Source of the DNA: Lepidonotus clava | Lineage: Eukaryota > Annelida > Polychaeta > Phyllodocida > Polynoidae | Reading direction: 5' to 3' | DNA length: 64,000 bases | NCBI GenBank assembly: GCA_936440205.1 | Contig: OW387138.1 | Location: 55,133,526-55,197,525, forward strand | Shown here: positions 11,426 through 22,800 of the stretch, piece by piece | Layout of the letters: each line of letters begins with the position of its first letter | How positions within the stretch are numbered: the stretch's first letter is position 1 | Translations under genes and position numbers: made by a program | Notes under the pieces: generated by a model | Databases searched by the model: none | Told to the model about the DNA's origin: nothing | What the model saw: only the letters and a program-made list of their open reading frames with translations

Positions 11426-12420
11426 AGGCCATATTACACAACGCTGAACGCTAGTTGTTTGTTATGTAGTTGATTAATAATGGGGAACTGTTCTTACAAT
11501 GTTCTATGATGTTGGCTTTCACGCTTCTTCTTTGAATGCTAGTCAAGTGGCATATAAGTTCACGAAATGGGCTTTCAGTTCCACAACGTGAACAACGCTT
11601 GACTGTAAGTCAGGTTTATTTCGTGGATCAAGTTGATGCGTAGATTTGCAGGTGAGATGATGTTAAGTTTCCTACGTTTCACAATTCCAATCTGATGGAG
11701 AATAAGCTTTCTCCTAAGAGTCCCCCCAGTCTCACATCCAGCAAGCAACACAGTGGTTCTTCTATTAGTCACCAGATGTCCCTCTCAATGTATAGCTATC
11801 CAAACCCCTCGAATCTCTCGATCCGTATTGTCCAAATGGTTAGTAGTGTTCTCCGCCTTACCATAGGCACTTACCCAATATATATCAGTCTGGTATTAAA
11901 TTTCCTGAGCATTGACGCTCGCTGGGAGGTGCGTTCTGTCTGCTACCGCTCGACAGGTATATTTACACCTACCAGTAGCTCGTGCTGTATTTATACTATG
12001 TGATATGGTAATTTATATAATTTGGAATACTTCTTGTTATTTCCTTATGTACAACTGGTGACAGTCGCTTCATTCCATTCTTATACAATTGGTTATATGC
12101 GCAAAGTGAGTGAGTTACTTTCTACCTTTGTGCAACGTGTTGGCTGGCTCGATTTTTTGGTCGTTTTGCCAAACGCGAGTACCGAACACGTCCCAACGTG
12201 ACCCAATGCATCGTGTAATATTGAAAAAATATGTTTATGTAGCATTCATTACCCAACACGACCCCAAAACGTGTAGTATAATATGGTCTGCTTTGGGTCA
12301 CGTTGTGTCGCGTTGGGACCTGACGCATTATCCCCTTAATACAGCCCTAACGTGAATCATTCGCATTGGCTAATATTGACCAATGCAAACGACCACCCGA
12401 CGCGTAGTGTAATTAGGGCT
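11426..12420. mobile_element. ~1 kb non-autonomous element with imperfect terminal inverted repeats
   Basis: Left end GGCCATATTACACAACGC (11427-11444) matches the reverse complement of the right end GCGTAGTGTAATTAGGGCT (12402-12420) with a few mismatches. Internal inverted segments (TCCCAACGTGACCCAA at ~12192 against TTGGGTCACGTTG near 12294, and the small palindrome around 12364-12387) suggest a foldback-rich non-autonomous DNA element. A dispersed repeat lies within its left half. No clear target duplication. Confidence 0.5.
11450..11870 (+). repeat. Dispersed repeat R1, copy 1
   Basis: About 420 bp, roughly three quarters identical by eye to 14500-14901 in the same orientation. Shared landmarks include CTGTAAGTCAGGTTTATTT / CAGTAAGTCAGGTTTATTT, TTTCACAATTCCAATC, CACCAGATGTCCCT and CCCCTCGAATCTCTCGATC. 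The family is unknown. The pair could be an LTR-like pair or just two dispersed copies. Confidence 0.6.
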
Positions 12421-12535
12421 TCACATAAAAAATGACATAAGCTGAATGCCAGTGTAACCATCAACATTCCTTAGTGATACAGAGTTAAATCAGTTAACCA
12501 GACATGATCATAATCTGTTTATTTTTATTTTTCAG

Positions 12536-12651
12536 TTTGATTACTTTGGGCCACCACGCTTTGACAGGCGCTTTCCTCCTCTGCGCTCCAACCAGTTTGG
12601 TCTAGCTGATGAGGGCCCGTACAACCCAAAACCATTCAATCCTTTTATGGG
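12536..12651 (+). CDS. Candidate isolated coding exon
   Basis: A 116-bp interval preceded by a long pyrimidine tract ending TTTTTCAG and followed by GTGAGC, open in one frame, giving FDYFGPPRFDRRFPPLRS and then NQFGLADEGPYNPKPFNPF. The composition (Pro, Arg, Phe, Asn) and well-placed splice signals argue for a real internal exon of a larger gene. No neighbouring exon could be tied to it, and I do not recognise the protein. It may be the only host-gene exon in this part of the window. Confidence 0.35.
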
Positions 12652-14040
12652 GTGAGCAATATTCTATATATCCCAAGAAGACAACTCAAATATTTCAGTT
12701 TAGACTGTCAATGTCAACAGCCATTTATTAGACAATATACAATTGTAGCAGGGTAATAATGATAAAAAAGATACAAGCATGATATGCCTCTCTCCTTTGC
12801 CATTGGCCTGTCAAGGTATGTTTTTCTCTCTGTTTAACATATCGCCTGATGTTTCTGTCAAGTAGAGCAGAATAGCTGAGCTTTTCCAGTCACCTCTTCA
12901 CTGAATGTCAACATTTTAAACATTTTATACAACAAACTGATGCCCCTGTTTGAAGGGAATAGGTAGTGAGATTTGTCAAACCACCTTTAGCTGACAGTTT
13001 TGTCAACTTTATGTTGAGCAATCTGTTAGTCCGGACAATGACTTTATTTTTTAGATAGATAAAAACAGGATCATTGACTTTCGCTTAACATAAAGGGAAC
13101 CTTTACCAAGTTAGGGACGGACTACAATTCTTGCACTGATGTAACATTGTGCAACGATGCAAGATATTGCAACACTAGTTATTTGCCATAAGAAATGTTT
13201 AATCACCTTGTTTATGGTTATATCAACGTGTAAAACACTTTCGATTTTAAGAAAAGCCAAGCCATATCATATTTGCCCCCCCCAACAATTCCTTATGTAA
13301 AGTAAATACAAAGAAATGTGTTAAAAATGCTCAAACATGAGTACTGAATTGACAAAGAAATGCGCTATCTTGTTCATATTTGTTTACATCACGTGCTACA
13401 AATACTGTAACCCTATTGTTAAAAAATGCTTAAAGAAAGATATTTGAAAATCTTTACGGTAAAAATCTGTCTAATCATCAAATATTATCTGCCTCACCTT
13501 ATTCTTTATTTACATACACTTTTCAGGCAACAAAACAAGTAATTTATAAAGCCTACAGCGTTGCAAGATTACAACAGACCTGTGTTGCAAGATTTAGCAA
13601 CGGTGTAAGATAATTATATATGTCAATGTTGCCAGTTCCAGACTTGTCCTGAACCTGAACCTGTTTACAATAGGATATTGTTATTTGCAAAAGGTTTTCC
13701 TTAAAGGTGAAGCGAGAAGAAAATTATTGAACATTTACTTTCTGCTTGAAATGCTGTATTGAGACATATTGTAAATATATCAACAGTGCCCTTGACCATA
13801 GATTTGCATACACTATTATTGTGGGTGTTTTAAGAAGTGTGAAACCACTCTCACACTTATTGCTCCCAAAGGCAGCCCCTGGCCCATGACCAAATATGTG
13901 ACATCACGTATGGGTTGGTTTGGTAATACTTAGCTAGGGTGGATGTCTCTCACTGGGGTTACTGCAGATATATTGCAGAGTTAACCAAGATCAAAATTGA
14001 AGTCAGCATGATTCATAATCATATTATAAATCTAGAAGGT
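12652..14040. other. AT-rich, no gene recognised
   Basis: If the exon at 12536-12651 is real, this would be intron. No repeat terminus or open frame of note. Confidence 0.4.
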
Positions 14041-14049
14041 TGATTTCTT

Positions 14050-14490
14050 TATTTTCAATGGAAACGACATGTGGTGACGGATATAAGTATGGGGGGACAC
14101 TTAGGGCTCCCCAAGGCAGCTACTGGCCACTAGTACTGTAACATAGTAGAGAGTTTACGGTAGTTGTTTACCCTCTGGGAGAGTTCCACAAGGGACGACA
14201 CAGTTCCAGACAATTACTTCTTGTCACCCCTAGACAAATATTTCAATGTTGGAACTGCATACCAGAGGGCGGGGCCTAAGCATGCAGGCCCCTATATATA
14301 CCCAACTGCCCAGCTTGTGAGCAGCTTTGAGCTGGGGCCTAGTGCCAAGGGGAACCCCTGTCACTCTGTACCATGATCCCTGTATCCTGAGTGAATAATC
14401 ACAATCTCCAACAACAGAGAACCTGAGACTTTGTCTTCATTTGTCTTCAATTAGGCATGTGCATGCCGTGCATGCCTACACCCATGACCA
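14050..14490 (+). repeat. LTR-like promoter repeat fragment
   Basis: Begins GAAACGACATGTGGTGACGG..TATAAGTATG, has a TATATATA box near 14291, then GGGGCCTAGTGCC and GTGAATAATC, and ends near CATGCCTACA. Its first ~40 bp recurs at 15336-15354 plus 16286-16310, split there by a solo LTR. The arrangement (promoter, start region, CA end) is reminiscent of an LTR, but no partner or internal region is present. Treated as a fossil fragment. Confidence 0.3.
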
Positions 14491-14499
14491 AGTGAACGC

Positions 14500-14901
14500 T
14501 ATTTGTTGTTTATGGTATCGATTAATAAATGGGAACTGTTTATTGTATTCGCAGTCTCTGTTACTACTTAATCCTTTGATGGTTGCTAGTTAAGTGGTGA
14601 GTGGGTTCACGATATGGGCGCTCAATCCACAACATGAACAAAGCTTGGCAGTAAGTCAGGTTTATTTGGCGGATACAGTGATGCATACATGTGCCGGTGA
14701 GATGATGATAAGCCTCCTAAGTTTCACAATTCCAATCCGATGGAGCGTAAGCTTTCCCATAGAGTCTGCTTGGCTCACATCCAGCAATAACACAGTAGAT
14801 CTTCTATGAGTCACCAGATGTCCCTTTGTCAAATGTGTTGCTAACCAAAACCCCTCGAATCTCTCGATCTGTATGGTCCAAACGGTAAGTGGTTCTCTCC
14901 C
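14500..14901 (+). repeat. Dispersed repeat R1, copy 2
   Basis: Second copy of the repeat at 11450-11870, same orientation. It ends exactly where the TTAA-type MITE begins at 14902. Confidence 0.6.
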
Positions 14902-14902
14902 T

Positions 14903-15335
14903 TTAAAGGTAAATGCGGGTGTTAGGGATGCTTTCTTAAAAACCATGACATAATTCTGAAACTCACATATTGTTTAGAGGGGTGCAGGAGGAACCCAAAG
15001 GAACCTTAAAACTCATATGTCACCGCATTAGTTTTTAAGATAGGAACATTTGAAAAAATGACCATTTTACTATTGGGGCCTATGGCAAAAAGTACATTTT
15101 TTAACATTAGTAAAAAAATAACCGTGATTTTTACTTTAAATGATGAAAATATAAGGATATGACCCTAATGAGTATTTTAGATGAAAGAAAACATTAGGTT
15201 ACCGTGGAAAATCACATTCTATTTATGAAAATATGAATAATATGGGTGTAATATGCCTTATTAACCATGTTTTCCTCCTTTTTTCTGTGCATAAAAGGTA
15301 TTTTTTGCTTGCACATTTGCACATTTGATGCCTCA
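14903..15335 (+). mobile_element. TTAA-flanked MITE, copy 1 (one end preserved)
   Basis: Starts TTTAAAGGTAAATGCGGGTG and continues with ACATAATTCTGAAA and TATTGGGGCCTATGGCAAAA. It is the reverse complement of most of 32132-32638, with perhaps 80% identity. The distal terminus is not recognisable; similarity fades near CATTTGCACATTTGATG. TTAA targets are used by piggyBac and Kolobok families; which applies is not decidable here. Confidence 0.7.
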
Positions 15336-15359
15336 ATAGAAACGACACGTGGTGACTGG

Positions 15360-16285
15360 TGTGATGAATGTCCATTCATTAAGTGTCAAAATCAGGTATC
15401 GAAAATAATAGAATGTTGTGAATTAAAGTGTATTTTGTGAGGGCCTGAAAGCCCGAAACCCGAAACCCGAAAATATTGTAAACCATATGTGACGCCAGAG
15501 TGACGACATGATATCAAATGGCCAATCAGAGCCGAGCATTAGGGTGTGAAAAGGGGCGGTGAGGCCTGGAATAAACAGTTCCATCTTGGTACTCCTTGTG
15601 TTAGCATGTGTCTCCTTTCTATAGCATTGCCCTAAAAGGGGCCTGAATTGATGAGATGATAAGATAGCAGCCGATTGACTAAAGGGACCCAAGTAATTTG
15701 GATAAAGTTCATAGGAAATTAGAATAAAGAGTAAGACAGGGTCCGAGAGCCCGAAAGACCGAACTATGGTATGATGGCCCAAAATGGCCCGAGACGCGGC
15801 CTGGAATTGGATGACCGGACAAGTACGAAAGCCCGAAATAGTAAGCAGCCGTCCCGTGACTGTGGGTACGAAGGCGCGACCGCCCCGGCCCCACGCTACC
15901 ACCCACTAGGCGAGCGTCGGCCTGACATCCCACGGAGCAGTCAAAGTATACACCCATCCCTCGAACGAACGTGAGAGACCGCTTGGTTGCCACAGACCCA
16001 TCCCCACCATTTTCCCTTATTCTCCGTGCTCTGGCTGGAAACCCCTCGGTCCACCGTGCCCAATGTCCGGAACACCTCGGGTCCGATCGACCGGCATACA
16101 CCTCCCCCCTCGATGAATACCGATTTCCCTTCCGACCCGCTCAGTCCCCCTCGTGCGCGAGGCCCAACTCTTGGTTTTACACCTTGGCTTCTTGCTCAGA
16201 CTCTTCATCCGACTCGAGACCAAAATAACCCCCACGTCCCTCTGCCGTAGAAATCGGAAACCCCGAACTACCGAGGAACGTCACA
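15360..16285 (+). mobile_element. Solo LTR, copy 1 (LTR retrotransposon fossil)
   Basis: Runs from TGTGATGAATG to GAACGTCACA (short TGTGA..TCACA inverted ends) and is bounded by a perfect 5-bp duplication ACTGG at 15355-15359 and 16286-16290. It contains a GGGGCGGTGAGGCC block and an AATAAA signal near 15570, and shares many segments with the LTR at 26833-27780. No internal coding region is present, as expected after LTR-LTR recombination. It interrupted an older dispersed repeat (see 14050). Divergence from the second copy suggests neither is very young. Confidence 0.82.
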
Positions 16286-16439
16286 ACTGGTATAAGTATG
16301 AGGGGACTGGCATAAAGTGAAAGAAGTGTTATATTCACATTTTATATCAAATGTTTATACAATCTGTCTCCACAGTTCCACCTCATTGGCTTTGGCTAAT
16401 AGTGTAAGGTAACTGTGTGTACATAAATATATCTTACAC

Positions 16440-16745
16440 ATCAAAGTCAGGAAAGTGTATGTCACCCAACTTTCATTCCTGGAGCTTACATGCAATATGA
16501 TGTTGATAAGTTTAGGTCACGACTAGATAGAATTGACTGGACTGACTTCAACAGTTCAAATGATCCTGATTCTATGTGGTATATATTACTGAACCATGTT
16601 CATGAGATATTAGATGAAATGTGTCCACTCAAAACATATAACATTAAGAAAATTAAGGAACCATGGATATCTCCTGAATTATTAATTTTGATAGCTGAAA
16701 AAGACATGGCGCTTAAAATAGTCCAGGAGCCAAATCTGAAAATCC
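16440..16745 (+). mobile_element. LINE ORF2 fragment, endonuclease-RT linker region
   Basis: A short frame (ATG at 16490, stop at 16765) reading DKFRSRLDRIDWTDFN, MWYILLNHVHEILDEMCPLK and KEPWISPELLILIAEKDMA. This is the linker between endonuclease and reverse transcriptase of CR1/Jockey-like LINEs (D..W, PLK, PWI.P.L). Neither flanking domain is retained, so it is a small insertion relic. It could belong to the same clade as the copy at 8.85 kb, but that copy lacks this segment. Confidence 0.7.
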
Positions 16746-16765
16746 TGATTTACCCTCCGCGGTGA

Positions 16766-17508
16766 GCCCCCTGGATTTTCTTGATTTTTTTCATCTTATA
16801 GCATCCTAGGGACCATGAATTAAGATGGTTCCGAAGAATTTAGGTATGCGAACACTGTATAATTACGCGATTTGTGCTTAATTAGCAAAAAATGAAAAAC
16901 GCGTTATTTCTAAATTTCTCTGGAACTATGTAAGATATGATATCATGCTATATGTCAACTGAAAGGTAATTTTTTTCCTGATTTTTTGATATATTGTTTG
17001 CTATTGTCATTAATCATGGCAATGAGTTATTAAAGAAAAACTGTTGTTTCAGTCAAAATCATTAGAACTGAAGGATCCAAGGTTAAACCCTGGAATTGAT
17101 AAATCAAGTCCTAGGTATACTTAAAGGGGATCTTTAGGCAGTTTTTAAAGAAGTTTGTATCTGATTTCATTGGAAATATAATGTAGAAGTCATTTTTTGC
17201 TGATTAAATTCTAACCGACTACGGGCTCATTTTGCACTTATATTTCAAAAGGAGAGATGATATCATGAAAATAACATAATATATCCTAAAGAGATGGGGA
17301 AATGGTAATCACTATCTCTCTAGGCTGGTATTTCAGTACTTTCACAGCCATTTGGGCATATGTATATAATATGGTAGCTGTTTGGAGAGCATTTTGGATT
17401 ACAGTGAAAGATGTGTCACAATAAAACTATGGTTTGAGTAAGATTTCTTTCCTCAGCATAATACCATGGTAATGTTTCAGTTTGATTACAAACTATCTTA
17501 TTAGGGCC
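16766..17508. other. No gene recognised before the assembly gap
   Basis: AT-rich sequence with no exon matching the missing 5' part of the Harbinger transposase that follows the gap. Confidence 0.4.
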
Positions 17509-17708
17509 NNNNNNNNNNNNNNNNNNNNNNNNNNNNNNNNNNNNNNNNNNNNNNNNNNNNNNNNNNNNNNNNNNNNNNNNNNNNNNNNNNNNNNNNNNNN
17601 NNNNNNNNNNNNNNNNNNNNNNNNNNNNNNNNNNNNNNNNNNNNNNNNNNNNNNNNNNNNNNNNNNNNNNNNNNNNNNNNNNNNNNNNNNNNNNNNNNNN
17701 NNNNNNNN
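17509..17708. other. Assembly gap (200 N)
   Basis: Exactly 200 undetermined bases. Flanking frames that run through it are artefacts. The real length may differ. Confidence 0.99.
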
Positions 17709-17779
17709 CCTGGTCTTTAACACTGACGCGAAATAATGGGCTAATGTTGTATTACCATACAATCAGATAAGGTTAAATT

Positions 17780-18869
17780 CGAGCTGTGTCCCACCATGAC
17801 ATGTCGGTGTTCGACATTTCGGATTTCGGGCAACTAGTATCGAACACGGACAGGATGGGGGACTATTTTCTCCTGGCCGACAGCGGGTAAAAGAAATACA
17901 TAACATTATCTTTAAATATAAATTGCTTTTTTCTTGGTTTTTCTTGCTTTCAAACCAATACTTTAGACAATATAATTGGCTTCACTTTTTTTTTACTGTT
18001 GTAAATTTTTGGTAAACTTACAAATTCCACTGTATATAGTTAGATGTTTATACATTATTTTAGGTTAATTTGCATTTTATCTTGCTTATCGTGCACAGGT
18101 ACGCATTGACAGAACGCCTGATGACACCGTTCAAAAATGTCGACATTGACACCATGGAGCCCTGGGATAAGAGATACCAGTCCCACCACACCAGTGCGCG
18201 GAGCTCTGTGGAACGTGCAATCGGGCAGCTCAAGACGCGGTGGAGGTATTTTTCTAAATGGACTTGAGAAAAACAACTTGAAAAAAACACTCTAAACATT
18301 ATCTTATTAATGTTTTCCATTGATTGAAACAAAAACAATAATTTAGTGTGCTTGGATTTCATGGAATTATTGTGTATATTATGATATTGTATTCTAAATT
18401 AGTCTAACTTTCACATTCCAGGTGCCCTGCAAAGAACGGGGGGGGCGTCGTGAAAATGGAGCCTCTTCAGGCGTCAAGGCTCGTGAGGGCGTGTTGTGTT
18501 TTGCACAACATGTGCGTGGATTGGGGTCTGCGTGCAGTGCGTCCTCAAGATCGGTATGACCCGGACATCGAGGGCCAAATCCAGAAGACAGCTGCAAAGC
18601 ACTTTCTCAAAGCGCTGCGAGATGCCAGAGGGCGTGACCCAGTCGTACACCCCAGGAGGCGTTATGACAAGGATGCACACCTGGCCGGAGTTGCACGCCG
18701 AAAGAAGATCATCTACCAAGAATGTGGGGGCCCATCCCCCGTCAAGCTTGCCCGTGCCCAGGCACAAGCCAAGAAGGCCAAGGCAAAGGAACGTGCACGG
18801 GCACGTGGCCGTGGGCGTGGCCGTGGCCGTCCCCGTGGTCCAGCTAAGGGTCCTGAATCTAACAAGGAT
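17780..18869 (+). CDS. PIF/Harbinger-type transposase, 3' exons
   Basis: Three exons in phase: one ending at 17887 (DISDFGQLV, GDYFLLADSG then a GTAAAA donor), 18100-18246, and 18421-18869. Across the first junction the Harbinger DSGY motif forms (second catalytic Asp). Exon 2 gives YALTERLMTPF and SARSSVERAIGQLKTRWR, with the catalytic Glu in SVERAIG. Exon 3 has RACCVLHNMCVDWG, the usual VLHN..  motif, followed by a non-conserved basic tail rich in Ala/Lys/Arg and RGRGRGR. A poly(A) signal AATAAA lies at 18994. The N-terminal part with the first catalytic Asp is not found before the gap, so the gene is partial as seen. Harbinger elements also encode a second DNA-binding protein; the convergent gene at 19.8-29.1 kb is a possible but unproven partner. 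Confidence 0.82.
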
Positions 18870-19224
18870 TAAGATGCGTACCTCCCCAAACCGAATTACT
18901 GAGGCAATGGTGTTTCCGGTCTATGGACCAAAGACTAGAAAGTCATATCTGAACAGTTAAGGAGAATGCCGCAAGTTTGCTTGTGAGATTAAGAATAAAG
19001 ATGGATATTTGCTAAAAATTGGTTAATATTGTAGTACTTATTGACTTATTTTTTGATACAAAGTATATAGATTTACAAATTGTACTATTTAATGTAAAAG
19101 TATCAACAAATAAAGCGTAGACAGTTAACCACTATTTATTTGCAGAAACTAAGTAAAAACGTCAATTTCTATAACATTCTAAACTTTTTTTTTTCTTGTA
19201 AACGATCACAAGTGCTTATTAACA

Positions 19225-19640
19225 TTCCGGCCACATCTTGAACATGTTTCACATATTTTCCCGTATCTTTGGTAAACATTCTAAAGCATTGTCAAACAAT
19301 CCGCCCGCATGTTTAACATGTTTCACATGTTTCACATGCTTTTTCCTGTATCCATGCTACAGACTATCAAATACAGAGTACATGGGTCTCATATACATAT
19401 GAACAATCACAGTACCTTTGGTAAACATTCTAAAGTATTGTCAAACAATCCGCCCGCATGTTTAACATGTTTCACATGCTTTTTTCCTGTATCCATGCTA
19501 CAGACTGTCAAATACAAAATACGTGGGTCACACAAATAGCAAAAAATTACAGTATCTTTGGTTAACATTATCAATTATTCATAAACAATACAGCCACATG
19601 TTTCACTTGTGTATCATGTTACTTCTTTTTTACCTACTAC
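19225..19640. repeat. ~125-bp tandem repeat with GGTAAACATT and CATGTTT motifs
   Basis: About three imperfect units, each with CTTTGGTAAACATTCTAAAG, CAATCCGCCCGCATGTTTAA and CTGTATCCATGCTACAGAC. It lies between the 3' ends of the Harbinger transposase and the convergent minus-strand gene. GGTAAA/TTTACC words recur across 18-28 kb. Confidence 0.75.
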
Positions 19641-19823
19641 ATAAGTAACCGCGTAGTAAGGTAAGACAATGCTAGTCAAATAATACTAGTAACATTCTCA
19701 ACATGTTTCTCAACATGTTTATAGTAGAACAGGGTGGTGACCATATTCCACAAAACTTCTAACTATTGAACAAGAAATTTCAGTTATTTGGTAAACTTAC
19801 ACAAATACTTGTAAATATTGCCC

Positions 19824-22800
19824 TCACATGTTGAACACATTCCTCTGCTTCCTCTGTCTGGAGGACTTTCTAGGGCTCGAGCATGTGCTACTACAATCAT
19901 CCTCTTGTTTCTGAAGGGGAAGACTGACAAGTTTAAGACCCAAAGTACGGCCCCTTCCTTTGCCCTTTCCCTTGGCCTTTCCCCTCGATTTCCCCCTACT
20001 GCTTTGGTTCCCTTTGGGTTGGAGAATACTCTGGCTCTCTTCTTCCTCTATAGCTACTTCCTGGGGCGTTTCCATTTCTGTCGCCATTGCTTGTGCCTCT
20101 ATGGGTACACAGTCGTCGTCTTTGGGCTCTTTCTTAACAATATTTATATTGAACTCGTGAGTTACTACCTCTGGACCCGCCTCCTGTTCTCTTTCGTATA
20201 TTTCAGAATCATCTTGCGTTTCCGGTACTAGTAGTCGTCCAGGTCCCGGTGGTGTTCCTGGTATTACCTCACTATCGGCAAACACTTTGTGACGGATGCT
20301 TGTCATGTACCTTTCATACTCTAGCTGGTTTGGCCATGATAGAGAACTTTCTTTTTGTGAAGATGATTTGTACTCTTGTATATTAACCACCCCTTCCATG
20401 TCAGCCAGAACCTCCGCAACCTCATGTATTTTCTCAAGACTAGCTTCAGATGAAACATCCCTCAGTTCCTCCAAAACACAGTCCTCTGATAGAAACTTTG
20501 TGGAAACTCTATCCCCAGTATACATAGGTTGGTCTTGAATATTATATATATTCCCATGATGGGTACCGTGCTGGACATGGTGCTGATCATTACTTGTGCC
20601 CTGTGTCGACTCTGTGTTTCCAACCTCCATTTCCTGCTGCTCATCATTTGTTGTCTTGTGTGGCAACTCTGTGTTGCCACAGTCGATTTGGTGCTGATCA
20701 TTACTTGTGCCCTGCATCGACTCTGTGTTTCCAACCTCCATTTCCTGCTGCTCATCATTTGTTGTCTGGTGTGGCGACTCTGTGTTGCCACAGTCCATTT
20801 CCTGCTGATCATTACTTGTGCCCTGCATCAACTCTGTGTTTCCAACCTCCATTTCCTGCTGCTCATCATTTGTTGTCTGGTGTGGCGACTCTGAGTTTCC
20901 GTCCTCCATTTCCGGGTCAGGATTTGTTGTCTTCTTGATCGACCCTCTTTTGCAAGAGTCTATTTCCTGCTCACCATTTGTTGTCTGGTGGATCGACCCT
21001 GTCTTGTCACCCTGCATTTCCTCCTGATCATTTGTTTTTTCCTGCTGCGACTCTGTGTTGCCAGTATTCATTTCTTTTTTCCTGGAGTGGATAGATTCTG
21101 TATTGCCAGAGTTAATCTTAAAAACAGTTGGAGTTTTAAGCAAATCATTCTTATGATATTGTGTACCACACTCTACCATTTCTTTAGGATCAGATTCCAT
21201 ATCAAGGGAAATTTTCAGAGTTTTGAATTTACTCTTTTGAGCCGCACCTTTTGTTTTCAGTTCATCTAATGTCTCCTTTACCTCCTTCAATCCGTCTTTC
21301 ATTTCCCCTTTTATTTCCCTAACCAATTTGAAGAGTGAGTACATTTGATTTTCAACTCCACCTACGCGACTGGAACAAGCATCGGATCGATTGCTAGCTT
21401 TTGCAATAGACCCTTTTATATCTTCCATACTGAATGCCAGCTTATCGGATATCTTTTCCCCCAGTCGGTTTTCCATCCTTCTCAGACGTATTTCTATGGC
21501 TTCCAGAAACTCTTTTTCTGCCTGCTCTTGCCTCAACTCCTCCTCAGTCATGCCTAACCTATTTTGACTAACCTGAACAGAGGGAGGGTCTCTGAGGGTG
21601 CCTGACCTACTTTCATTAGCCTGAACAGAGGGAGGGTCACTGAGGGTGGATCCCTGCTTCTGAGTACGTTCACTACAGGGAGTCTGAATTACATTAGCAT
21701 GTTCAGAGGGGGGCTTACCGGAACACCCTATTTTACCCGATGAGGAACCGTTCTGTTGTTGTTTACTTTTGTAGAACACATCAGTCTTTATGGTGACAGG
21801 GACACTATCACCAGCTTCTGGGATGCCCTTTCTCACAGTGACCTTCTGCGGGCTAGGATCGTACTCGATGCCAGTAGTCCCGTCATCAGCGTTCTCGATG
21901 CCAGTAGTCCCGTCATCAGCGTACTCGATGCCAGTAGTCCCGTCATCAGCGTACTCAATGCCAGTACTCCCGTCATCAGCGTAGTCACTCACATGAGGGC
22001 TTTCATATGAAGAATCTGTAAGCATTTTTAAAAATACCATTTATATTGTAAACTTAATTTCATTATTAATTAATTTTTTGTAAACGGTGTAAGTTAGGAA
22101 ATCTGTTAAAGTCAGTGTTTAATACATTTACATGCTGTAGAATTAACATGATATAGTTAACATATACATAATAATATCGGTAACCGGTTTTACAAGTAAA
22201 AAAGTTTATTGGTAAAAATTACAAATCTTATATGTATTTTGGGGAAGCAAACATTGTTTTTTTTGTCTATTGCCCGCAATTAGTATATATTTACCTTTCT
22301 CCTTTGCACAGTAATCCAGCTTCTTCTTGGATTTGGGGGTTAACGCTCCCTCTCTGCATTTACCTTCCATGGCCATTCTTTCTTGAAGACGTGGACTTTT
22401 ACGAGTTGTTGTTTCTGAAAAATAACAAGTAAAAACACTTGCAATCAAGTTTCACAACAACATTATAATACTAGTATTATTAAAAATAACATTTCCATTC
22501 TTATGGTAGAGCTTCAGGAGAATTTAGGAATTGGCTAGGTCTATTATAATTTAAGTTTTTTAAGTGGTTTTACTGACATATGGTTCTTATTAGATTGGGG
22601 TCTGAAAATGATACATTGTATGATGGAAGTGCTTAATAGATACTTACTTTCGACAGGTTCATAAGCGGCTACACCTTCTGCAGCCTTCAGACGAGGACTA
22701 CGGCGAGGTTCTGGAGGAAGAGGAAACGAAGCATGTATTTAACCTACTGGACCTACGGGACATGAGTGCATAAGTTGACCTAAGTTGACCTATGGTATAC

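Noticed and set aside
11450-14901. A complete LTR element bounded by the two R1 copies
   Set aside because: No TG..CA ends, target duplication or internal coding region; the interval contains unrelated repeats and a candidate exon.
17482-17762. Frames crossing 17509-17708
   Set aside because: They run through undetermined bases.
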